A DNA stretch of 64,000 nucleotides from Aeromicrobium piscarium (lineage in GTDB: Bacteria > Actinomycetota > Actinomycetes > Propionibacteriales > Nocardioidaceae), in NCBI RefSeq assembly GCF_007421815.1, contig NZ_VLNT01000016.1, positions 1-64,000 of the forward strand, written 5' to 3'. Each line of letters opens with the position of its first letter. Within the stretch, counting starts at the first letter, position 1. A program made the position numbers and the translations under genes. The notes beneath the pieces were generated by a model, which had not been told where the DNA came from, searched no databases, and was given only the letters and a program-made list of their open reading frames with translations. Of this stretch, positions 17,465-26,650 are shown piece by piece.

Positions 17465-19378
17465 ATGAACAGAGTCCGGGGTGTGCGGGGACGGTGGGTG
17501 ATCTCCAGCGCGTTGGCCGGTGTCGTCGCCGTGACGGGAGCCGGGTGCACCTCGCCCTCACCGCAGACCGAGAGCATCACGATCACCTGGCTGGCCTTCG
17601 ACTCGTCGGGGGCCGGGACGACCGGTGAGACCATCATCAGCCGCCAGGATCCCGATACTGCCGGTGACTTCCGGGTGGAGTTCTCGGCCAATGAGGTCGG
17701 CGGCATCGGCGCGCAGTCTCAGGCCGGCGCCTGGAACGCGGCGATCGTGTCGACGATTCTGCTGACCTCGCCGCTGGAGGGGGAGTTCCGCTTCGAGACC
17801 AATGGGCGGGTCGACGGGCCGAGCGCCGGGGCGCTCACCACTGCGGGCCTGATGGCTCTGGAACGCGGCGATGCCATCAACCCAGATGTCACGATGACCG
17901 GCACGATCAACGCGACCGGCACGATCGGCCCGGTCGGGGGCATCCCCGAGAAGGTCGTGGCGGCCGGTGAGGCCGGTTTCGAGACCGTGTTGATCCCCCT
18001 GGGGCAGCGCAATGCCGCCAATGCGGAGGGCGAGATGGTCGATGTCGTGCGGGAGGCCGATCGCGCGGGTGTCGAGGTGATCGAGGTGGGCGACATCTAC
18101 GAGGCGTACACCCATCTGACCGGCGAGGAGATCGAGATCCGCTCGGGTACACGTGACCCGCGTCTGGACAACCGCTCCTATGACAAGTTGAAGCCCCAGG
18201 TCGATATCACCTTCACGCGGTACAACGATGCCGACTCTCGGCTGCTGCGCCTGCCGAAGGAGGTGCAGGAGGTCTTCGCTCAGACGGGCGTCCGCCAGCT
18301 CATCCGCGGCTTCCACGAGGAGGCCGTCGGACTGCAGCAGCAGGGATTGCAGGCCGGTGCCTATGATCTGGCCTCGCAGGCCGCCTCGGCGCTGGAGGGA
18401 CTCGCCGCGACCGGTGAGCTGCTTCAGCCGGTCTTCACCCAGGGCCTCGACGGGCTGCCGGTGTTCTTCGATCAGGCCATGGACATCTCCTCCGCTGAGC
18501 AGAGCTTCTTCGCCTTCCTCGACCAGCTCTCCACGTTCGAGCCGAAGACGGTCGCCGATGCCGAGGGACTGGTCCGCGCCTATGCCAGCATCTTCGACGC
18601 CTACTCGCTGCTGATCTTCGCGAGCCAGCTCATCGAGGATCTCAGCAACGACTGGGAGAGCGGGGCGATCTCCTCACCGGACGAGCTCTTCTCGCGGCTG
18701 GTGACCCCGGTCTACTGGGCCGAGCTCGCGGAGGCCCAGATCGCCGCGGCGGGCGTCATGCTCGAGGTCGGACGCGACAATCCGGGAGCCGAGCTGTCCG
18801 AGGAGGTCGACCTCGCCCAGGTCGGGGACTTCTTCCGTCGCGGGGCCGATGCGAACTTCGCGACCTTCGAGGAAGTCGTCGTGGCCGATCTCGCCGATGC
18901 ACGCGGGTTCAGCCGGGAGGCGGCGCTGTCGATGCTGGCCTCGGTGGACACCAATGTGGCGGCGGCAGTGAGCCAGGCGAATGTGCAACCGGCGATCGCG
19001 GACTACATCGGCGGCGACAAGGCCAACGCGCAGTACGCGACCCTCGGATACGGGCTCAGCAACTATGTGCGCAATCAGATGCTCGTCGACAAGTACTACA
19101 ACAACGCCGAGCTCGACAATCTGCTGAACGTGACCGGGGTGCGTTTCGACGCGGTGCTCGGGCGCGCCCTCGATCTCGGTCGCGACCAGCTCGCCTCGGA
19201 GATCGAGCTGTTGCGGGAGGTGGAGACCGAGCCGGTACTCGGTGTCGCCAGCTATGAGACCGCCGGGATCCTGCGGCGGGGCGAGATCTCGGACCAGTTC
19301 TCGGCGATCGGCGTCTACAACCAGTCCTTCCTGACTGCACGGGTGCTGCGCTACCTGGGCGGGTTCGTGGAGGAGTGA
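17465..19378 (+). CDS. Lipoprotein with Lon-type (S16) Ser/Lys protease domain
   Basis: This protein of about 637 residues has an Arg-rich start, a hydrophobic stretch and Cys28 (VTGAGC), a plausible though atypical lipobox, so it is probably anchored outside the membrane. Residues about 70-180 match the Lon proteolytic domain: Ser120 in GRVDGPSAGA and Lys163 in GGIPEKVVAA, 43 residues apart as in E. coli Lon (679/722). There is no ATPase domain. The remaining 450 residues are acidic, mostly helical and unrecognised. ATG 17465 is preferred for its signal peptide and upstream GGAG; ATG 17444 is an alternative. It is divergent from the STAND regulator. Confidence 0.82.
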   Translation: MNRVRGVRGRWVISSALAGVVAVTGAGCTSPSPQTESITITWLAFDSSGAGTTGETIISRQDPDTAGDFRVEFSANEVGGIGAQSQAGAWNAAIVSTILLTSPLEGEFRFETNGRVDGPSAGALTTAGLMALERGDAINPDVTMTGTINATGTIGPVGGIPEKVVAAGEAGFETVLIPLGQRNAANAEGEMVDVVREADRAGVEVIEVGDIYEAYTHLTGEEIEIRSGTRDPRLDNRSYDKLKPQVDITFTRYNDADSRLLRLPKEVQEVFAQTGVRQLIRGFHEEAVGLQQQGLQAGAYDLASQAASALEGLAATGELLQPVFTQGLDGLPVFFDQAMDISSAEQSFFAFLDQLSTFEPKTVADAEGLVRAYASIFDAYSLLIFASQLIEDLSNDWESGAISSPDELFSRLVTPVYWAELAEAQIAAAGVMLEVGRDNPGAELSEEVDLAQVGDFFRRGADANFATFEEVVVADLADARGFSREAALSMLASVDTNVAAAVSQANVQPAIADYIGGDKANAQYATLGYGLSNYVRNQMLVDKYYNNAELDNLLNVTGVRFDAVLGRALDLGRDQLASEIELLREVETEPVLGVASYETAGILRRGEISDQFSAIGVYNQSFLTARVLRYLGGFVEE

Positions 19379-19391
19379 TCCGGTCGCCTAA

Positions 19392-19608
19392 GCGCTCAAG
19401 TTCGCCAGCAAGGGTGATCTGGGGCGTGATGACGTCGTGCCTCCGCTGGAGGGGCTCTGGTGGGCCGAGGACATGGAGGTCTTCACCAGTGCACGGGACA
19501 AGTCCCAGTGGACGTGGACGATGATGCTGTTGGCGCCCCAGCGATCCCTGTCGGGCGGCCGCGGAGAAGCTGCACACCATCCTGCGCCAACCCGTCACGG
19601 TCGCCTGA
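19392..19608 (+). pseudogene. Decayed GyrI-like small-molecule-binding protein
   Basis: Without a start codon, the frame from 19392 reads ALKFASKGDLGRDDVVPPL, then EGLWWAEDMEVFTS and ARDKSQWTWTMMLLAP, strongly like GyrI-like proteins. Near 19555 it shifts. Another frame then gives the family tail EKLHTILRQPVTVA and TGA at 19606-19608. The N-terminal half, a middle segment and the frame are lost. It accounts for most of the 319-bp gap between the Lon-like lipoprotein and lysR. Confidence 0.7.
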
Positions 19609-19697
19609 CCGTTCAGCGCGGAGGGTCACCTGCGGCACATCGACGATGCTGCTAACGTGCTCCGCAATCGAGGGGGATGTGGGAGGTAGGTTCGCGC

Positions 19698-20603
19698 ATG
19701 CTCTCAGCCGACGATCTCGGTATCTTCCTCGAAGTGGCCCGCCGTGGCCGGTTGACCGAGGCTGCCAAGCACCTGGGGATCAATCACACCACGGTCGGTC
19801 GCCACATCTCGCGTCTGGAACGGATGGTCGAACAGCGGTTGTTCGCCCGCGAGCCGTCCGGCTGGGTGCTGACCGAACCCGGGACACGGCTCCTCGCCCA
19901 TGCGGAGGCCGTCGAGGCCGCGGTGCTCGCTGCACGTGAGGACTGTCTGCAGGGCGGTTCGATGCTGTCGGGATCGGTACGGGTGATCGCCCCCGACGGA
20001 TTCGGTTCGTTCCTGCTGCTGCCCGGGCTCGGATCGATGGTCGCCGAATTCTCCGAGCTGACGGTCGAGGTGGTGACGGCCAATCGCCACGCCTCCCTGA
20101 CGTCCCGAGAGTTCGACCTCGCGGTCACGATCGAGCGCCCGGAGGCTCGTGGCGTCTCGGTGCGTCGGCTCGGTGACTATCAGCTCCGGCTCTACGGAGC
20201 GCCGGAGTACCTGCGCCGGGTTCCGCGGGTACTCGCTCTTGAGGACCTCCCCGCGCACCACGACTTCATCTGGTATGTGGACGAGGCTCTCGGCGCCGCG
20301 ACCTTCCGCACCCTCTACCAACTCGTGCCGGAGGCTCGCCCCCGCATCCAGACCAATAGCATCGCCGGGCAGATCGAGGCGGCACGCCAGGGCCTCGGGC
20401 TGGCCTTCCTGCCCAGCTACCTGGCCGACCGCGTCGAGGGGATCGAACGTCTCACCGATGTCGATGCCTTCGTGCCTCACAGCTACTGGCTGCTGACACC
20501 GAACAATCTGGACCGGCTGGCCCGGGTGAACGCCGTCGGCCGCTGGATCACTCGACTGGTCGCCTCGACTGAAGGTCTCGAGCTGAACCTTTCGGCTTCC
20601 TGA
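19698..20603 (+). CDS. LysR-family transcriptional regulator
   Basis: This 301-residue LTTR has an N-terminal winged HTH (LGIFLEVARRGRLTEAAKHLGINHTTVGRHISRLE in two parts) and a periplasmic-binding-like effector domain from about residue 90. It lies directly upstream of, and on the same strand as, the MHS transporter and acyl-CoA genes, so it is the likely regulator of that cluster; the effector is unknown. Start ATG 19698 follows GGGAGG by 11 nt. A start seven codons earlier is possible but sits before that site. Confidence 0.88.
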   Translation: MLSADDLGIFLEVARRGRLTEAAKHLGINHTTVGRHISRLERMVEQRLFAREPSGWVLTEPGTRLLAHAEAVEAAVLAAREDCLQGGSMLSGSVRVIAPDGFGSFLLLPGLGSMVAEFSELTVEVVTANRHASLTSREFDLAVTIERPEARGVSVRRLGDYQLRLYGAPEYLRRVPRVLALEDLPAHHDFIWYVDEALGAATFRTLYQLVPEARPRIQTNSIAGQIEAARQGLGLAFLPSYLADRVEGIERLTDVDAFVPHSYWLLTPNNLDRLARVNAVGRWITRLVASTEGLELNLSAS

Positions 20604-20855
20604 CCAGCGGCCTTTCTCGCTGGTATCGCAGGGGGTGTGCACTTCTGCACAGCGCTGTGACGAGTTGGTCGTTGCCCTGAACGGTGGCGCATTGCTTATC
20701 TGGTCATGCCGCAGAGTGTGACGCAGGACACCCTCGCAGAAGACCCAGCGGCGTGAGATCTCACGGTTCTGATCGGACCGCCTCCGTCATGTCCAGTCGA
20801 CACCGGCACTGCCGGGTGTCCGCTTCTGTCGAAGCGCCATCGAACGGTGAAACCA

Positions 20856-22190
20856 ATGACACAATCCGCTACGCCTCCACCGAGGAACTCCGTCAAGAAA
20901 GTAGCCCTCGGAAGCTTCGTGGGCACCACCATCGAGTGGTACGACTTCTTCCTCTACGGCACCGCCGCGGCACTGGTCTTCAGTCCGCTGTTCTTCCCCG
21001 ATGTCTCACCCGCGGTCGGCCTCATCGCCTCCTTCGCCACCTATGCCGTCGGCTTCCTGGCCCGCCCGCTCGGCGCCCTCGTCGGCGGCCACGTCGGGGA
21101 CCGTGTCGGCCGCAAGGCGATGCTCGTCGCCTCGTTGCTCATCATGGGCGTCAGCACCACCCTGATCGGCGTGTTGCCGACCTACGGGCAGGTCGGCATC
21201 TGGGCCCCGATCATGCTGCTGGTCCTGCGCCTGGCGCAGGGCTTCGGCGTCGGCGGCGAATGGGGTGGCGCGGCCCTCATGTCGGTCGAATCGGCCCCCG
21301 CCGACAAGCGCGGCTTCTACGGCAGCTTCACCCAGATCGGCGTGTCCGGTGGCATGCTCCTCGCGACCGGGATCTTCATGCTCACCCGTATGTCGATGTC
21401 CCACCAGGCCTTCCTCAGCTGGGGCTGGCGACTGCCCTTCCTGCTCAGCGGCGTGCTGGTCCTCGTCGGGTTCATCATCCGCGCCAAACTGCACGAACCC
21501 GAGTCCTTCCAGCAGATGAAGGATGACAACACCCTCGCCACCAACCCTCTGGCCGATGTCGTCAAGAACGAGCAGCGGGCGGTCTGGCTGACGGCCGGCA
21601 TGCGGATGTCGCAGAATGCGATCTACTACCTGCTCACGACCTTCGGGATCGCCTATATCGCCCGCTCGGTCGGCGATGAGTCCAATATCGGCCTGAACTC
21701 CGTGCTGATCGCCTCGGCCGTCGGGCTGGTCTCCGTTCCGATCTGGGCGGCACTCTCGGACCGGGTCGGACGCCGCCCCCTCTATCTCTTCGGCACCGTG
21801 ACCTCGGCACTCTTCGTGGGCCCCTTCTTCCTCCTGGCCGATACGGGAAACCCGGTACTCATCACGCTTGCCATGGTCATCGGGTTGAACGTCTTCCACG
21901 ACGCGATGTACGGACCGCAGGCGGCCTTCTTCTCCGAGATGTTCTCCACCGGCGTCCGCTACAGCGGCGCATCGATGGGCTACCAGTTCGGTGCCGTCCT
22001 GTCGGGCGGGTTCGCTCCGCTCATCGCCACCTCCTTGCTCGCGGCCAACAACGGACGGCCGTGGTTCGTCGTCATCTACTTCCTGTTCCTCAGCCTCATC
22101 ACCGGGGTCTGCGCGTATCTCGCACCGGAGACGAACCGCCACGACATCGACGAGGTCTCGACGTCTCGCGGCCACGCGGCTCGTGTCTGA
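20856..22190 (+). CDS. MFS metabolite:H+ symporter (MHS family)
   Basis: This 444-residue, twelve-helix secondary transporter has family signatures GTTIEWYDFFLYGTAAA at the start of helix 1, RPLGALVGGHVGDRVGRK after helix 2, and GFGVGGEWGGAAL in helix 4. MHS members import organic acids such as shikimate, aromatic acids, proline betaine or methylsuccinate. The substrate here is unknown but the following acyl-CoA ligase suggests a carboxylic acid. ATG 20856 is preferred; a GTG nine bases earlier is possible. It heads the catabolic cluster. Confidence 0.9.
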   Translation: MTQSATPPPRNSVKKVALGSFVGTTIEWYDFFLYGTAAALVFSPLFFPDVSPAVGLIASFATYAVGFLARPLGALVGGHVGDRVGRKAMLVASLLIMGVSTTLIGVLPTYGQVGIWAPIMLLVLRLAQGFGVGGEWGGAALMSVESAPADKRGFYGSFTQIGVSGGMLLATGIFMLTRMSMSHQAFLSWGWRLPFLLSGVLVLVGFIIRAKLHEPESFQQMKDDNTLATNPLADVVKNEQRAVWLTAGMRMSQNAIYYLLTTFGIAYIARSVGDESNIGLNSVLIASAVGLVSVPIWAALSDRVGRRPLYLFGTVTSALFVGPFFLLADTGNPVLITLAMVIGLNVFHDAMYGPQAAFFSEMFSTGVRYSGASMGYQFGAVLSGGFAPLIATSLLAANNGRPWFVVIYFLFLSLITGVCAYLAPETNRHDIDEVSTSRGHAARV

Positions 22191-22230
22191 CCCCGCCTTG
22201 ACCACCCGCATCACCATGAAGGAGACATCC

Positions 22231-22803
22231 ATGACCACCGACCATGCGACCACCGATCTCAACGGCGTCGACCTGACAGCACTGCGCGAGACGCAGGATG
22301 CCGTGCGGGCACGACCAGAGCTCGCGCAGGTGACCTTCGCCCTCGGCTCACAGTGGCTCACCGGTTGCCGCCAGCAGGCGACCACAGGCGAGGTGCTGCA
22401 GAATGGCGCCGTCGTCGAGGATCGTACGGCCCGCTACACGCTCGAATCCGACGAGCCGGCCGCGCTCCTGGGAAGCGACCACGCGGCAAGTCCGGGCGAG
22501 TACGTGTTGCAGGCTCTCGCGGGATGCTATGCGGTCACCTTCGCGGCGAACGCCACCTCCCGCGGTATCGAGCTCAGCGCACTGTCGCTCGACCTGGAGG
22601 TCGACTTCGATCTCCAGGGGTTCCTGGGTACTGACGATCGGGTGCGGCCGGGAGCGCAGGCGATCCGGGTGACGGTGCGCGCCGCCTCACCGAATGCATC
22701 TCGCGAGGAGTTAGAGAGCCTGGTCGGCGCCGTCGAGGCGCATTCGCCCGTCCGCGACACCCTGGCGAATCCCGTCGAGGTCGTCACGACTCTGGCGGAC
22801 TGA
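22231..22803 (+). CDS. OsmC-family protein
   Basis: This 190-residue protein has an OsmC fold, with GEYVLQALAGCYAVTFAANATSRG (in two parts) carrying the Cys typical of the family's peroxidase-like centre. The second canonical Cys is not evident. OsmC proteins reduce organic hydroperoxides or serve as accessory domains of transport and hydrolase systems. The start follows AAGGAGACATCC. The stop shares a base with the next ATG (TGATG at 22801-22805), so it is coupled to the acyl-CoA ligase. Its role in the pathway is unknown. Confidence 0.85.
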   Translation: MTTDHATTDLNGVDLTALRETQDAVRARPELAQVTFALGSQWLTGCRQQATTGEVLQNGAVVEDRTARYTLESDEPAALLGSDHAASPGEYVLQALAGCYAVTFAANATSRGIELSALSLDLEVDFDLQGFLGTDDRVRPGAQAIRVTVRAASPNASREELESLVGAVEAHSPVRDTLANPVEVVTTLAD

Positions 22804-24362
22804 TGTCGTTCCCCTTGACGATCGACCATCTGTTGTGGCGGATGCGCCATGTGCATCCCGATGCGCGGGTGCTCGACGTGGTCGGCAGCGCTGACGGTCG
22901 CGACATTCAGTCGATGACCTTCGCCGGTCTGGCGGACCGGATTCGCGCCCTGTCCGCCGGGCTGGCGAGGCGCGCCGGCGTCACACCCGGTTCGACCGTC
23001 GTCACGATGAGCTTCAACACCCGGGTGCAAGCCGAGCTGATGTTCGCCGTCCCCGCGGCCGGAGCCCGGCTGGAGTGCTTGAACGTCCGGATGTCCAGCG
23101 ACGTGCTCCTCGAGCAGATCGCCAGCTCGGATCCGGTTCTGGTCGTCGTCGACCGTGAGGTGCTTGATCACCCGGGTGTCGGGCCGGTCGCCGCGGAGGT
23201 CGTTGCTCAGATGGCACCCGGCATCCATGTCCTGCGGGTCGATTCCCGCGGAGGTCCGGAGTACGACGAGATCATCGCGACGGGGGAGACCGCGAGCGGG
23301 GGGACGCCGGTCGCGGATGAGAACGTTCCCGCCTTCGTCTTTCACAGCAGCGGCACCACCGGCCGCCCGAAGGCCTATGAGGTCAGCCACCGCGAGCTCG
23401 TCCTGCACAGTCTCAGTCAGGCAGCGGACGGTGCCTCTGGGCTCACGACGACCGATCGTGTGCTGCCGCTCGCGCCGTTCTTCCACGTCAACGGGTGGGG
23501 GCTGCTGTTCACCAGCACGATGACGGGCGCCGACGTCGTCCTCATCGGAGGCGACCTGGCGCCTGGGCGGATCGCCGATGTGATGAGCGACCTCGGCGTC
23601 ACCGTGGCTGCCGCGGTGCCGACGGTCTGGCACGACGTGTGCGGGGTCATCGCACAGAGTCCGGAACGGCGTCCGGCGCGTCTTCGCGAGGTGCTCAGTG
23701 GCGGAAGCGCGGTACCCCAGTCGGTCGTCGGCGATATCGAGCGACATCTCGGCGCCACGGTGGCGACCGCATGGGGCATGACCGAGACGATGGCCTGCAG
23801 CACCTATGAACGGTCTGAACCCGCGACCACCGCCGGCCGGCCGATCCCCCTGATGGAGATGCGCATCGCCGGGCCCGCGGGCCCGGCGGACGCCGGAGAA
23901 CCGGGCAGCCTGGAGGTCCGCGGTGCCTTCGTCATCGGAGCCGCGTCGGACGACGGCTGGATGAGCACCGGCGACATCGCCTCGTTGGATGCTCGAGGAC
24001 GACTGACCCTCCACGATCGCGAGAAGGACATGATCAAGTCCGGCGGCGAGTGGATCCCGTCGGCCGAGATCGAGCTGTGCCTGTGCGAGATCACCGGTGT
24101 GCAGACGGCGGCGGTCGTCGCCCGACCCGATGCGCGATGGGTCGAGCGGCCGGTCGCCTTCGTCGTGCTCGATCCGGCCGGTGGCGCGCCCATCGGACAC
24201 GAGGTCCTGCGAGCCCATCTACAGCAACACCTCCCGCGGTGGTGGGTGCCCGACGAGATCACCATCATCGACGACCTTCCCAAGACGGCGGTGGGCAAGA
24301 TCGACAAGGTCGCCCTCCGCAGAGCACAGCACGCCGAGACGAAGAGCGAGGAAATGGCATGA
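22803..24362 (+). CDS. AMP-forming acyl-CoA synthetase
   Basis: This 519-residue ANL-superfamily ligase activates a carboxylic acid to its CoA thioester through an acyl-adenylate. Motifs in order are FHSSGTTGRPKA (P-loop, about 180-191), FFHVNGWG, WGMTETMA, WMSTGDIASLDARG, and KSGGEWIPSAEIE. The C-terminal catalytic lysine motif is TAVGKIDKVALR. Substrate cannot be read from sequence; the enoyl-CoA hydratase and Ccr-like enzyme downstream suggest an unsaturated or beta-oxidisable acid. Its stop overlaps the next start (ATGA, 24359-24362). Confidence 0.92.
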   Translation: MSFPLTIDHLLWRMRHVHPDARVLDVVGSADGRDIQSMTFAGLADRIRALSAGLARRAGVTPGSTVVTMSFNTRVQAELMFAVPAAGARLECLNVRMSSDVLLEQIASSDPVLVVVDREVLDHPGVGPVAAEVVAQMAPGIHVLRVDSRGGPEYDEIIATGETASGGTPVADENVPAFVFHSSGTTGRPKAYEVSHRELVLHSLSQAADGASGLTTTDRVLPLAPFFHVNGWGLLFTSTMTGADVVLIGGDLAPGRIADVMSDLGVTVAAAVPTVWHDVCGVIAQSPERRPARLREVLSGGSAVPQSVVGDIERHLGATVATAWGMTETMACSTYERSEPATTAGRPIPLMEMRIAGPAGPADAGEPGSLEVRGAFVIGAASDDGWMSTGDIASLDARGRLTLHDREKDMIKSGGEWIPSAEIELCLCEITGVQTAAVVARPDARWVERPVAFVVLDPAGGAPIGHEVLRAHLQQHLPRWWVPDEITIIDDLPKTAVGKIDKVALRRAQHAETKSEEMA

Positions 24363-25183
24363 CCACACGACAGTACGAGTTCGTCGAGACAGAGGTCCGC
24401 GACAACATCGCCTGGCTGACGATCTCCCGGCCCCGCAAGCTGAACGCCCTGTCGGTTCAGCTGATGGGTGAGCTCAAGGATGCTCTGGCGCGAGCCGAGG
24501 CCGATGACGCGGTGAGCGTCGTGGTGCTGCGCGGCGGCGAGACCTCCTTCAGCGTGGGGTATGACATCGCCGAGGAGGTCGAGCTCGGCGTGTCCACCGC
24601 CGAGCAGTGGCACGCCGGTCTGGCCAACAACATCGGCCTGACGATGCAGGTCTGGGGGCTCAGCAAGCCCGTCATCGGCGCGGTGTCCGGATGGTGCCTC
24701 GCCGGGGGATGCGAGCTGGCCATGGCCTGTGACATCCTCATCGCCACCCCGGACGCCCAGTTCGGTGAGCCGGAGATCAGATTCGGTTCCGGTCCGGTGA
24801 CGCTCCTGATGCCCTTCCTCATCGGCCAGAAGATGACCAATGAGCTGTTGTTCACCGGAGACATCGTCGACGCCGAGCGTGCTCGTGAGCTCGGGCTGAT
24901 CAACCGGGTCGTTCCTGCAGGCGAGCTGGAGGAGACGGTGTCCCGGCTGGCGGCCACGATCGCTCTGACACCGCTGTCGATTTTGCGTTATACCAAGCGT
25001 GCTCTCACCCGTGCCTATGAGGAGATGGGACTGCGTGGGGCCGTCGAGGCCAATCACGACATCGCCGCCGTGCTCAACTCCGCGGACACCCCCGAGCGGG
25101 CCGAGTTCACCGAGCTCGTCGCGACGCGGGGGCTCGGCGCAGCCCTCGCCTGGCGCGATGCCCGTTATGCGCCCAGCGAGTGA
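24359..25183 (+). CDS. Enoyl-CoA hydratase/isomerase family protein
   Basis: This 274-residue crotonase-fold protein would hydrate or otherwise transform an enoyl-CoA. The oxyanion-hole and active-site segments are TSFSVGYDIAEE and VSGWCLAGGCELAMACD. An acidic residue is present in QFGEPEIRFG at the position of the catalytic Glu (about 140). It is translationally coupled to the acyl-CoA ligase by ATGA and followed after 51 bp by the Ccr-like gene. It could be a hydratase, or a hydratase-lyase acting on aromatic enoyl-CoA; the sequence does not decide. Confidence 0.9.
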   Translation: MTTRQYEFVETEVRDNIAWLTISRPRKLNALSVQLMGELKDALARAEADDAVSVVVLRGGETSFSVGYDIAEEVELGVSTAEQWHAGLANNIGLTMQVWGLSKPVIGAVSGWCLAGGCELAMACDILIATPDAQFGEPEIRFGSGPVTLLMPFLIGQKMTNELLFTGDIVDAERARELGLINRVVPAGELEETVSRLAATIALTPLSILRYTKRALTRAYEEMGLRGAVEANHDIAAVLNSADTPERAEFTELVATRGLGAALAWRDARYAPSE

Positions 25184-25234
25184 TCCGTCCGCTCGCACCC
25201 ACCCTTCGCACGACCATGAGATTGGAAGATCGCC

Positions 25235-26515
25235 ATGAATGACCCCACCGACCGCAACCCCGTCGCCCACGGCCCGGAAAGCGCCGCCGATCTCGGTACG
25301 CTCCCGCCGCTGGGAGAGGTGCCACGGCAGATGCACGCGCAGATCGTGCGGCCGGACCGCTACGGAGACCCGACGCACGCCTTCCGGCACGAGGTGGTCG
25401 ACACGCCGGCCATCGGCCCCGACGAGGTACTGGTGGCCGTCATGGCCGCCGGCGTCAACTACAACAATGTCTGGGCGGCGCGCGGCTATCCGGTCGACCA
25501 GGTCGCGGTGCGCCAGAAGCGCGGCGAGACCGAGGACTTCCATATCGGCGGATCGGATGCCTCCGGCATCGTCTACGCCGTCGGCGATCGGGTGGAGGGC
25601 TGGTCGATCGGCGACGAGGTCGTGGTGCATCCGGGTGTGTGGGATGCCGATGACCCCTGGATCGCTTCCGGCAAGGACCAGATGATCGCCCCGAGCGCGA
25701 AGATCTGGGGTTACGACACGAACTTCGGTGCTTTCGGGCAGTTCGCGCGGGTCCAGTCCCATCAACTCATGCCGAAGGCGGAACACCTGACCTGGGCCGA
25801 GGCCGCGGCACCGACCCTCGTCGGCACGACCGCGTACCGGATGCTGCACGGGTGGCAGGGCAACACGGTGCAGGAAGGCGACCTCGTCCTCGTCTGGGGA
25901 GGGTCGGGAGGTCTTGGCACCCAGGCCAGCCAGCTGGTGAGCGCCGCCGGCGGACGGGCCGTAGCGGTGGTCTCGGACGACGAGCGGGGCGCGTACGCGA
26001 TGAAGCACGGGGCGATCGGCTATATCGATCGCCGCGATTTCGGCCACTGGGGTGTTCCGCCGCTCGTCGACGACGCGGCCGGGCAGAAGGAGTGGACCTC
26101 CGGTGCGCGCGCCTTCGGCAAGAAGCTGTGGGAGATCGCCGGCGGTCGCGAGGATCCCGCGATCGTCTTCGAGCACCCCGGGGCAGCGACCATCCCCACG
26201 AGCATCTTCTTGTGCCAACCCGGCGGGATGGTCGCCATCTGCGCCGGTACGACGGGCTTCGATGCGATGGTGGACCTGCGCTATCACTGGACCCGGCAGA
26301 AGCGACTGCAAGGTTCGCACGGCACGAACGATGCTCAGGCGTACGCGTACAACGATCTGGTCCGCCAGGGCACGATCGACCCGGTCCTCGGTCGGGTTCT
26401 CGCCTTCGACGAGATTCCTCGGTCCCACGCGGAGATGGGGCGCGGGGAGGAGGTCTTCGGCAACACCGTCCACCTCGTTGGCGCCGCTGATCCCGAGTCC
26501 GGGCGTCGGTCGTAG
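25235..26515 (+). CDS. Crotonyl-CoA carboxylase/reductase-like MDR dehydrogenase
   Basis: This 426-residue protein of the medium-chain dehydrogenase/reductase superfamily is in the long Ccr branch. Family-like stretches are NYNNVWAARGYPVD, GSDASGIVYAVG, NFGAFGQFARVQSHQLMPK, the NADP-binding VWGGSGGLGTQASQL, and LQGSHGTND with the His of the Ccr active site. Ccr enzymes reduce crotonyl-CoA, usually with CO2 fixation to ethylmalonyl-CoA, but several relatives only reduce. Carboxylation here is unproven. ATG 25235 follows a GGAAGATCGCC leader. It is the last gene of the cluster, followed by a strong terminator. Confidence 0.85.
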   Translation: MNDPTDRNPVAHGPESAADLGTLPPLGEVPRQMHAQIVRPDRYGDPTHAFRHEVVDTPAIGPDEVLVAVMAAGVNYNNVWAARGYPVDQVAVRQKRGETEDFHIGGSDASGIVYAVGDRVEGWSIGDEVVVHPGVWDADDPWIASGKDQMIAPSAKIWGYDTNFGAFGQFARVQSHQLMPKAEHLTWAEAAAPTLVGTTAYRMLHGWQGNTVQEGDLVLVWGGSGGLGTQASQLVSAAGGRAVAVVSDDERGAYAMKHGAIGYIDRRDFGHWGVPPLVDDAAGQKEWTSGARAFGKKLWEIAGGREDPAIVFEHPGAATIPTSIFLCQPGGMVAICAGTTGFDAMVDLRYHWTRQKRLQGSHGTNDAQAYAYNDLVRQGTIDPVLGRVLAFDEIPRSHAEMGRGEEVFGNTVHLVGAADPESGRRS

Positions 26516-26526
26516 TCTCGCGGCGA

Positions 26527-26572
26527 CGTGTCTCCTCGGCCCGCGGCTGGCGCCGCGGGCCGAGGAGACACG
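26527..26572 (+). terminator. Strong hairpin terminator after the acyl-CoA cluster
   Basis: Perfect 20-bp arms (26527-26546 and 26553-26572, beginning cgtgtctcctcggcc) with a 6-nt loop, 11 bp after the Ccr-like stop. There is no U-tract. Confidence 0.8.
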
Positions 26573-26650
26573 ATCTAGGCTGGTCGCGCCCAGTGGGCAG
26601 ACCAGCCAGGGTTCGGCGATACCGTCCGATCTCGACCAGGACGGAGCACG

